Assembly (NCBI GenBank): GCA_016763045.1
Contig: JAESUN010000192.1
Coordinates: 1 to 6,039 of the forward strand
Direction of reading: 5' to 3'
DNA: 6,039 nt
Source: Opitutaceae bacterium
GTDB lineage: Bacteria; Verrucomicrobiota; Verrucomicrobiia; Opitutales; Opitutaceae
In this document: in pieces, positions 1 through 6,039 of the stretch
How the letters are laid out: every line of letters starts with the position of its first letter
Numbering within the stretch: position 1 is the stretch's first letter
The notes under the pieces: generated by a model
The model's input: only the letters and a program-made list of their open reading frames with translations
Database searches by the model: none
What the model was told of the DNA's origin: nothing
Translations under genes and position numbers: made by a program

Positions 1-906
1 ACCACTACAGCCATCGTCCTCTATATGGGACTCTTAGCGGCTGCGCTACTTTACCTTCCCGGTATGATCGCTTTTGACAATCAAACCACCGATTCCTTTT
101 TTCGCTGGTGGGTCGTTCACCTCTGGGTTGAAGGCGTCTGGGAGCTTATCATGGGAGGTATCCTCTGCTTCTTGCTTATCAAACTCACTGGAGTTGACCG
201 TGAAGTTGTCGAAAAATGGCTCTACATCATCGTAGGCCTCACCTTCATCTCCGGCATCCTCGGAACAGGACACCATTACTACTACATTGGAGTTCCTAAA
301 TACTGGCTCATAGTCGGCGGTATCTTTTCGGCCCTCGAACCTCTAGCCTTTCTTGGGATGGCTGTTTACGCACTTGCCATGGCAAAAAAAGGTGGTCGCA
401 AACATCCCAATAAAACAGCCCTCACCTGGACACTCGGCTGCGCCGTCATGTCCTTCGTCGGTGCAGGGTTCCTTGGTATGGCCCACACACTACCTCAAGT
501 CAACATGTGGACCCACGGCACCCTTGTCACCGGCATGCATGCCCATCTCGCCTTTTGGGGTGCCTACGCTATGATCATCTTTGCCATGATAGCTTACGCC
601 ATGCCTTTACTCACGGGTCGTAAGCTATGGGATACAAACGCATCCAACTACGGATTCTGGATTTCAAATATCGGAATGGTCGCGATGACCTGCGCCTTCG
701 CCGTCGCCGGTATTAGCCAAGTCGTTCTTGAGCGTAGAACCGGTATCGACTTCCTTGAGGTCCAAAAAGAAATCGAGCCTCACTTCTTCGGTCTCGTTCT
801 CGCCGCCAGCCTCTTCAGTGTAGGGATCTTCCTCTTCATCTTGAATTTCATCCGCTACGGCAAACCTTCCAATGAAGCCGTCGGCATGGATCCAGCAGAT
901 TCATAA
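1..906 (+). CDS. norB: Nitric oxide reductase subunit B (cNorB type), 5' truncated
   Basis: This is the catalytic, membrane-embedded subunit of respiratory nitric oxide reductase, which reduces two NO to N2O in the cytoplasmic membrane. The frame is open from the left edge, so the ATG at 25 is internal. The 301 residues seen, against about 450-470 for the family, cover roughly the last eight of twelve membrane helices. Key residues of the heme-copper oxidase superfamily are present: the HLWVEGVWE motif with an FeB histidine (118-120) and two glutamates, the HH pair (271-276) that completes the FeB site, the glutamate of SALEPL (337-339), and the HAHLAF pair (538-540 and 544-546) that ligates heme b3 and low-spin heme b. 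The first heme b histidine lies outside the window. Linked norQ and norD favour the cytochrome c-dependent cNor over the single-chain quinol qNor, although the N-terminus that would settle this is not visible. norC is expected just upstream. Confidence 0.95.
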   Translation, partial: TTTAIVLYMGLLAAALLYLPGMIAFDNQTTDSFFRWWVVHLWVEGVWELIMGGILCFLLIKLTGVDREVVEKWLYIIVGLTFISGILGTGHHYYYIGVPKYWLIVGGIFSALEPLAFLGMAVYALAMAKKGGRKHPNKTALTWTLGCAVMSFVGAGFLGMAHTLPQVNMWTHGTLVTGMHAHLAFWGAYAMIIFAMIAYAMPLLTGRKLWDTNASNYGFWISNIGMVAMTCAFAVAGISQVVLERRTGIDFLEVQKEIEPHFFGLVLAASLFSVGIFLFILNFIRYGKPSNEAVGMDPADS

Positions 907-929
907 TCGAAGCCCAGCTAACTCCATCG

Positions 930-1745
930 ATGAACTCTTCTTCACAGCTCCTCCAAACATCCACAGAGAATACGATGAGCACTTTCTATCTCCCATCAGG
1001 GAGGGAAATCGAAATCCTCGAGCATTCTCATGCGACCCAAATTCCCTTAATGATCAAAGGGCCGACGGGCTGTGGAAAGACCCGCTTCATTGAATTCATG
1101 GCAGAAAAACTGGGTCGCGAGCTCATTACCGTGGCCTGCAATGAGGACACCTCCGCCACCGATCTACTCGGCCGCCACCTGCTCATCGGTGGTGATACGA
1201 AGTGGGTCGATGGCCCAGTCACTCGCGCTGTGCGTGAAGGCGCTATCCTCTATCTTGATGAAATAGCCGAAGCCCGTGCTGATGCGATCGTCGTCATTCA
1301 CTCACTGACTGATCACCGCCGAGAGCTCTTCCTCGATCGAACAGGAGAACGGCTCAAAGCACCGTCAGACTTCATGCCCATCGTCAGCTATAATCCCGGT
1401 TACCAGCGCAGTCTTAGAGAACTAAAACCCTCCACCCGCCAGCGCTTCGCCTCCCTCACATTCGGCTATCCTTCGGAAGAGAGTGAAACCACCATCGTTG
1501 AAACTGAATCAGGTGTAGACACATCGAGCGCAAAAAAGATCGTTCGTATCGGTAATGAAATCCGCCAGCTCACTGAGCTGTCACTCATGGAAACGGTGTC
1601 CACGCGTCTTTTGATTACTGCCGGAAAACTCATTGCAGCAGGTGTCCCCCCACGGCTCGCCTGCACTTCCGCCATTGCTGAACCTCTCAGCGACGATGCC
1701 GATGCCATCGCCGCCATACGTCAGGTGATTGAACTCAGCATCTAA
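930..1745 (+). CDS. norQ: NorQ, MoxR-family AAA+ ATPase for NO reductase activation
   Basis: This cytoplasmic AAA+ ATPase belongs to the CbbQ/NirQ/NorQ branch of the MoxR group. In characterised denitrifiers NorQ works with NorD to make NO reductase active, apparently by helping iron enter the FeB site. The 271 residues show Walker A GPTGCGKT (44-51), Walker B ILYLDE (106-111), a sensor-1-like segment SYNPGYQ with Asn155, arginine-finger candidates in STRQRF (168-173), and a C-terminal helical region typical of CbbQ proteins with Arg226 as a possible sensor-2 residue. The gene starts 23 nt after norB and ends 36 nt before norD, fitting one operon. The start is uncertain: ATG 930 has no visible Shine-Dalgarno, and an in-frame ATG at 975 (Met16, MSTFYLPSG) is preceded by a weak GAGAA. 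It would give 256 residues and drop a Ser/Thr-rich leader. Both lengths are normal for the family. Confidence 0.93.
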   Translation: MNSSSQLLQTSTENTMSTFYLPSGREIEILEHSHATQIPLMIKGPTGCGKTRFIEFMAEKLGRELITVACNEDTSATDLLGRHLLIGGDTKWVDGPVTRAVREGAILYLDEIAEARADAIVVIHSLTDHRRELFLDRTGERLKAPSDFMPIVSYNPGYQRSLRELKPSTRQRFASLTFGYPSEESETTIVETESGVDTSSAKKIVRIGNEIRQLTELSLMETVSTRLLITAGKLIAAGVPPRLACTSAIAEPLSDDADAIAAIRQVIELSI

Positions 1746-1781
1746 CGAAGCTCCCTCTCTCAACGAATCGTAGAAACGAAG

Positions 1782-3485
1782 ATGTTCGAATGGGAAGAAA
1801 GCACCTTTCTCGGTCTAAAATCGCTCTACCAACGTTTTCTGACCGCCCCGAAACAACGAGAGATCGAAACTCGACAAGCGTCACTCAGCGATCATCGCAC
1901 TACGCTCATCCTACTTGCGCGGATGCTCTCAGGTCAAAACATCGGCATCTTTGAAACAGATCATCACACACTTTGCACCAAAGACCGGATCTTTCTGCCT
2001 CCACATTTCCATGACGCCAAGTCACCGGAAGCGAATGCCAGCCTTTACGAACTAAAGACAATCATCGCCTCCCTCGCCCTACGAGATCAGTGGTTTGGCA
2101 CGATCGAAAAACTCCCCTCTTACATCCATAAACTCGGCGAAGAGTTTCCTTATTTATGGGACAAAGTCACCTCCTTGCAAAACGGACTAATTGGTGAATC
2201 TTCCCTTTGGGAAATCCTCGGCGCTCCAGCAAATCGCGACGGAAAAACCACAGACATCGACGCTGCGCAACCTGCAGAACTGGACCAAGATTCCGTCGAA
2301 ATCACTACTGAGATAAAAGGGAAGGGACAGCTGGATGTCACTGTCCTGCCCGATACCGAAGATGATGGCCATGGGGCAGACATGCCCATCCACACCTTTG
2401 AAAAAACCGAATGCCTAGAGGAAACCAGTGGTCTTAGTCGCAAAAAAGACAGCGACGACGAACTAGAAGACCACGAAGAAGCGCTCAAAGAAGTGGATAT
2501 GAAAGAAGTCATCCGTTCCCAAGAACGACCACGCTCCATCTACCGAAGCGACGTCATCCTTGATGGTCTCAATCTCGAAATCGATGACAAAACTCCTACT
2601 TCAGGCATTCCCTACCCGGAATGGGATTACCGTAAACGAGCCTACAAACAAGATTGGTGCTACCTTAAGGAAGTTCAGAACGATAAAAGTAATCCGGATT
2701 GGGTGATCGAAACCGAACAAAAGCACGAAGCTCTTGTCGCTCAATTAAAACGCCAGTTTGCCAGCCTTACCTCAGAATGGCTTAAGATGAAACGCCAGCC
2801 TGTCGGCAATGACTTCGATATCGATGCAGTGGTTGACTCCCAAGTGATGTTGCGATCCGGACACTCTCCACCCGAGACCATTTACCTCGATCAAAAAAAG
2901 GACATCCATGATGTCTCAGCTCTCATCCTTTTGGATCTGAGTTTTTCCACAGATGCCTGGCTGCACAACGCCCGCGTCCTCGATTCCATCATGGAAACAG
3001 TCTACTGTGTCGGCGAAGTCATCGAAGACTATATCGAAAGCTTTGCCGTCGCTGGCTTTTCGTCCAATACTCGACGCGCTTGCCGCTTCGAAAAAATCAA
3101 AGACTTTCACGAACCATGGGACAAAGCAAAACTCTGCTTCGGGACTCTTCAACCGGAAGGTTACACTCGTATCGGCCCAGCCCTTCGTCACGCGCAAGAA
3201 CTTCTCATCAATGAAAGTGCCAGCCGAAAAATAATCATTCTCGTCACCGATGGTCGCCCCTGCGACTACGACCGTTACGAAGGGACCTACGGCATTCGCG
3301 ATGTCAGAAAGGCCATTGATACCGGAAAACTCCACGGCATTACAACCCACGCCTTTGCCATCGAAAAACAAGCCACCGAGACCTTTCCCATGATGTTTAG
3401 TCGCCACCACTTCGATGTGGTTAGCTCTCCTAAGCAACTCAGCGAATACATGAGTCGCTTATTCTCACGACTCCTCACCTCGTAA
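1782..3485 (+). CDS. norD: NorD, VWA-domain NO reductase activation protein
   Basis: NorD is the partner of NorQ. The AAA+/VWA pair is required for active NO reductase and parallels CbbQ/CbbO, which act on Rubisco. The 567 residues show a helical N-terminal part (about 1-150), a low-complexity acidic linker rich in Asp, Glu and Lys (about 155-245), a conserved NorD-like block PYPEWDYRKRAYKQDWCYLKE (278-297, approximate limits), and a C-terminal von Willebrand factor A domain (about 375-567). The metal-ion-dependent adhesion site is intact: DLSFS (Asp385, Ser387, Ser389), Thr462 in GYTRIGPAL and Asp490 in VTDGRP. Family members are often about 600-640 residues, so this one is slightly short, probably because the linker varies. 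The start ATG lies 36 nt after norQ with only a weak purine-rich leader (ACGAAG). No norE or norF follows; the next gene is on the opposite strand. Confidence 0.93.
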   Translation: MFEWEESTFLGLKSLYQRFLTAPKQREIETRQASLSDHRTTLILLARMLSGQNIGIFETDHHTLCTKDRIFLPPHFHDAKSPEANASLYELKTIIASLALRDQWFGTIEKLPSYIHKLGEEFPYLWDKVTSLQNGLIGESSLWEILGAPANRDGKTTDIDAAQPAELDQDSVEITTEIKGKGQLDVTVLPDTEDDGHGADMPIHTFEKTECLEETSGLSRKKDSDDELEDHEEALKEVDMKEVIRSQERPRSIYRSDVILDGLNLEIDDKTPTSGIPYPEWDYRKRAYKQDWCYLKEVQNDKSNPDWVIETEQKHEALVAQLKRQFASLTSEWLKMKRQPVGNDFDIDAVVDSQVMLRSGHSPPETIYLDQKKDIHDVSALILLDLSFSTDAWLHNARVLDSIMETVYCVGEVIEDYIESFAVAGFSSNTRRACRFEKIKDFHEPWDKAKLCFGTLQPEGYTRIGPALRHAQELLINESASRKIIILVTDGRPCDYDRYEGTYGIRDVRKAIDTGKLHGITTHAFAIEKQATETFPMMFSRHHFDVVSSPKQLSEYMSRLFSRLLTS

Positions 3486-3570
3486 GAAAGAGTGCTTTTG
3501 CCCACAGCCCATACGGGAGTAAACACTCACTCTATCTGCGAGAATTATTTTTCAAAAAGTCCATACGCAC

Positions 3571-3612
3571 AAAAAAACCTGCCATCTCGTGGATACACGA
3601 AATGACAGGTTT
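3571..3612 (-). terminator. Intrinsic terminator of the RRM-protein gene
   Basis: Read on the minus strand, 3612-3575 forms a continuous 17-bp stem closed by a 4-nt loop (3592-3595), running into a U tract (complement of A3571-3577) shared with the stem base. The two positions that look mismatched on the plus strand (C3582/A3605 and C3586/A3601) become G-U wobbles on the minus-strand RNA, so the hairpin is fully paired only in that direction. It begins 13 nt after the stop codon of the gene at 3625-4215. It is unlikely to terminate norD transcripts, because the plus-strand RNA has two C-A mismatches and no U run after the stem. Confidence 0.9.
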
Positions 3613-3624
3613 GGTATAAAGATC

Positions 3625-4215
3625 CTAGTATTCTGACTCTTCTTCAGTCGACTCTTCTTCAGTCGGCTCTTCTTCAGTCGGCTCTTCTCTATAGTCGTCT
3701 CTTTGCTTGGCTTTGGCACCATTGACGACGAGCTTGCGGCCCATGAAAGACTTATCCTGGAATGTTTCCATTGCTTGCTTAGCCTCGTCAATATTGCTCA
3801 TTTCAATAAAGCCATATCCCTTAGACCGTCCACTGTGACGATTGAAGATAATATCTACAGAGGAAACAGTTCCAACTTCACTGAAGAGTTCTTCCAAATC
3901 CTCATTCGTTGAGTCATACGAAAGATTACCCACATAAAGACGTGGTCCATCAACTTCCACCCGCTCTGGTTTGGATCTTCTTTGACTTCCATCATCTCTG
4001 GAGCGTGCATTTTGTGCACCTCTGTCTCTGGAAGATCTATTACCACCAGATTTTGGCTTATAAAGCCCGATAGCTTTTAAAACCTTTTGCCACAGAGAGA
4101 GCTTTGTAGGTCTCTGACGTCCTCTACCTGAGCCGCCTCTTCTATTGTTACGATTGCGATTTCCCTGGCGATTACGATTTCCACCACGGTTATAGTTTTG
4201 ATTCGATTCTGACAT
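3625..4215 (-). CDS. RRM-type RNA-binding protein with basic N-tail and acidic repeat C-tail
   Basis: This is a single-RRM bacterial RNA-binding protein of 196 residues, presumably cytoplasmic and binding single-stranded RNA. Its targets are unknown. Residues 1-36 are rich in Asn, Arg and Gly, with RGG/GRG-like stretches. Residues 39-51 (LSLWQKVLKAIGL) form a short hydrophobic or amphipathic segment, followed by a second basic Ser/Arg stretch (57-86). The RRM spans about 92-168, with RNP2 LYVGNL (93-98) and RNP1 KGYGFIEM (132-139), including the aromatic residues that stack on RNA bases. Residues 177-196 are an acidic pentapeptide repeat (EEPTE, EEPTE, EESTE) encoded by a 15-bp DNA repeat. 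Similar proteins occur in cyanobacteria, where some are cold-induced, and in Verrucomicrobiota and Planctomycetota. The ATG at 4215 has only a weak AAGAA leader. The gene is monocistronic, with its own promoter and terminator. Confidence 0.9.
   Translation of the reverse strand: MSESNQNYNRGGNRNRQGNRNRNNRRGGSGRGRQRPTKLSLWQKVLKAIGLYKPKSGGNRSSRDRGAQNARSRDDGSQRRSKPERVEVDGPRLYVGNLSYDSTNEDLEELFSEVGTVSSVDIIFNRHSGRSKGYGFIEMSNIDEAKQAMETFQDKSFMGRKLVVNGAKAKQRDDYREEPTEEEPTEEESTEEESEY
3635..3688 (-). repeat. 15-bp in-frame tandem repeat, three full copies plus a partial
   Basis: Copies lie at 3635-3649, 3650-3664 and 3665-3679, with a 9-nt partial at 3680-3688. The plus-strand unit is GRCTCTTCTTCAGTC. 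The first two copies are identical and the third differs by one base (A to G). Because the unit is five codons long, it encodes the acidic C-terminal repeat of the RRM protein without shifting frame. Copy number could vary by slippage while keeping the gene intact; that is an inference. Confidence 0.93.
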
Positions 4216-4230
4216 TTCTTACATTCTTAT

Positions 4231-4259
4231 ATTATAGTGTGCTGATAAAATGGTGTGCA
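4231..4259 (-). promoter_or_regulatory. Sigma-70-type promoter of the RRM-protein gene
   Basis: On the minus strand a perfect -10 hexamer TATAAT (4236-4231) sits 17 nt downstream of TGCACA (4259-4254), which matches four of six bases of the -35 consensus. The predicted transcript start is near 4223-4224, giving a leader of only about 8-9 nt before the ATG at 4215. The -35 region lies inside an 8-bp perfect palindrome, TGTGCACA (4254-4261), which could be a protein-binding site or chance. The hexamers and spacing are read directly; promoter activity is inferred. Confidence 0.7.
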
Positions 4260-4285
4260 CAGCATTTGTTTCTTGGCTTCGTGCC

Positions 4286-4390
4286 GAGCACTCTTTTGCC
4301 TGAAATAATCACACCAATACTCTTTGCTACTCATTCAGACCTTTCGGTCAATCAAATGTTTTCTTCTCATATTCAGAAAGAGTGCTCTTG
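4286..4390. repeat. Short repeats in the divergent intergenic region
   Basis: GAGCACTCTTT (4286-4296) is the exact reverse complement of AAAGAGTGCTC (4377-4387), an 11-bp inverted repeat separated by 80 nt. The right arm belongs to a 16-nt stretch (4375-4390) that matches 3485-3500, just after norD, at 15 of 16 positions in the same orientation. The repeats flank the upstream region of the gene at 4435 and bracket the RRM gene. A match of this length is only mildly unexpected in 6 kb, so a function is not established. Confidence 0.45.
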
Positions 4391-4434
4391 ACGCCCTACT
4401 CCTGCCCAAAGCAGTATCACCCTTTCTTTCCAAA

Positions 4435-4923
4435 ATGAATCTTTCACCAGAACAAAAACAAGCCGTTTCCAGCTGGATAGCTGATGGACAATCAATCGCT
4501 CAAGTCCAAAAACGCCTTGAAGAAGAATTTGATCTTTCGATCACCTATATGGATGCTCGTTTTCTCATCGATGACTTGAATCTCGAGATACAAGATCAGA
4601 AACCAAAACCTTCGCCAACGGCAGATCTTTCCGCCCAAGCAGCTCCTCCTCCAGCACCTGCTACTGATCAGCCAGCTGGAGAAGCCCCAGCTGAAGCTCC
4701 CGTAGGAGGAAACGTCTCTGTCGAACTCGATAAACTAACACGCCCCGGCACAGTTGTGAGCGGTGATGTTACCTTTAGCGATGGTATTACAGCTAAGTGG
4801 GCTCTCGACCAACAAGGACGCCTCATGCTGGAAGCCGCACAGGAAGACTACCAACCGAGTAAAGACGATCTGACAGCTTTCCAAGCAGAGCTCAGCCAGA
4901 AGCTACAATCCAAAGGATACTGA
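4435..4923 (+). CDS. Uncharacterised two-part protein, possibly Verrucomicrobiota-specific
   Basis: The function is unknown. The 162-residue product has no signal peptide or membrane segment and is probably cytoplasmic. Residues 1-55 are charged and helix-rich, starting MNLSPEQKQAVSSWIADG and continuing with a pattern (SIAQVQKRLEEEF) that resembles a small helix-turn-helix or helical-bundle domain. Residues 56-92 are a Pro/Ala-rich linker. Residues 93-162 form a compact C-terminal part with likely beta strands (VSVELDKL, GTVVSGDVTFSDGITAKWALDQQGRLML) and a final helix. I recall similar proteins, with the same N-terminal block and the VSGxVTFSDG...WxLDQxGRL motif, from Opitutae-type genomes, but cannot confirm this here. 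The frame is open further upstream to a TTG at 4324, but that extension reads as non-coding. ATG 4435 begins the conserved-looking part and has a pyrimidine-rich leader without a Shine-Dalgarno. A weak TTGACG (4388-4393) lies upstream with no good -10. Confidence 0.8.
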   Translation: MNLSPEQKQAVSSWIADGQSIAQVQKRLEEEFDLSITYMDARFLIDDLNLEIQDQKPKPSPTADLSAQAAPPPAPATDQPAGEAPAEAPVGGNVSVELDKLTRPGTVVSGDVTFSDGITAKWALDQQGRLMLEAAQEDYQPSKDDLTAFQAELSQKLQSKGY

Positions 4924-4930
4924 TCACTCC

Positions 4931-6039
<1,109 letters not shown>

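Noticed and set aside
2150..2539. 129-codon minus-strand open frame rich in Ser
   Set aside because: It mirrors the Asp/Glu/Lys-rich linker of NorD, where GAA/GAC codons read as Ser/Phe/Val on the other strand, so it is an artefact.
2916..3437. 173-codon open frame on the minus strand opposite norD
   Set aside because: It lies wholly within the VWA domain of norD, matches no family I recognise, and looks like a codon-bias shadow.
3489..3533. AGAGTG/CACTCT pairing after norD, considered as a norD terminator
   Set aside because: The stem is only 6 bp with a long interior and no adjacent T run, so it is too weak to call.
4219..4224. ATG-TAA start-stop on the minus strand just before the RRM gene
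   Set aside because: It falls at the predicted transcript start and is expected by chance in AT-rich sequence.
4272..4288. CTTGGC-TTCGT-GCCGAG hairpin followed by a short T run
   Set aside because: It is a short stem with one G-U pair, the T run is set back by several bases, and no plus-strand gene ends there. It is most likely chance.
4324..4434. Upstream in-frame extension of the 4435 gene from a TTG codon
   Set aside because: The extra 37 residues are unlike the rest of the protein and overlap the probable leader and repeats. ATG 4435 fits the start of the conserved-looking region.

Overview
The window is ordinary chromosomal DNA of a Gram-negative-type bacterium, most likely a Verrucomicrobiota member (Opitutae-like). 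The lineage call is an inference. It rests on the small protein at 4435-4923, whose layout I remember from hypothetical proteins of that group, and on the RRM protein with basic and acidic tails at 3625-4215. Base composition is moderate, close to 50% GC by eye. Leaders carry weak or no Shine-Dalgarno sequences. There are six protein-coding genes, two of them cut by the window edges. I found no tRNA, rRNA, CRISPR array, transposase or phage gene.

Positions 1-3485 (+ strand) hold the distal part of a respiratory nitric oxide reductase operon in the order norB (5' end missing), norQ, norD. NorB is the membrane catalytic subunit that reduces NO to N2O at a heme b3/non-heme FeB centre. NorQ (MoxR-type AAA+ ATPase) and NorD (VWA/MIDAS protein) form the chaperone pair that activates it. 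norC and the operon promoter should lie just upstream of the window. The genes are spaced 23 and 36 nt apart, so co-transcription is likely.

Positions 3486-4434 hold a single-gene unit on the minus strand, convergent with norD. It encodes a 196-residue RNA-binding protein with a basic Arg/Gly/Asn-rich N-terminus, one RRM domain and an acidic C-terminal pentapeptide repeat. It has its own near-consensus promoter (4231-4259) and a clear intrinsic terminator (3571-3612) whose G-U pairs show that it works for the minus strand.

Positions 4435-4923 (+ strand) encode an uncharacterised 162-residue protein divergent from the RRM gene. Positions 4931-6039 (minus strand) hold the C-terminal half or more of ligA, the NAD+-dependent DNA ligase, running off the right edge and ending 7 nt from the preceding gene.

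The NO reductase genes form one functional unit. The other three genes look like unrelated neighbours. I see no convincing new multi-gene system. The items most worth a second look are the RRM protein with opposite-charge tails and an in-frame DNA repeat, the uncharacterised two-part protein, and the presence of norBQD in what may be a Verrucomicrobiota genome.
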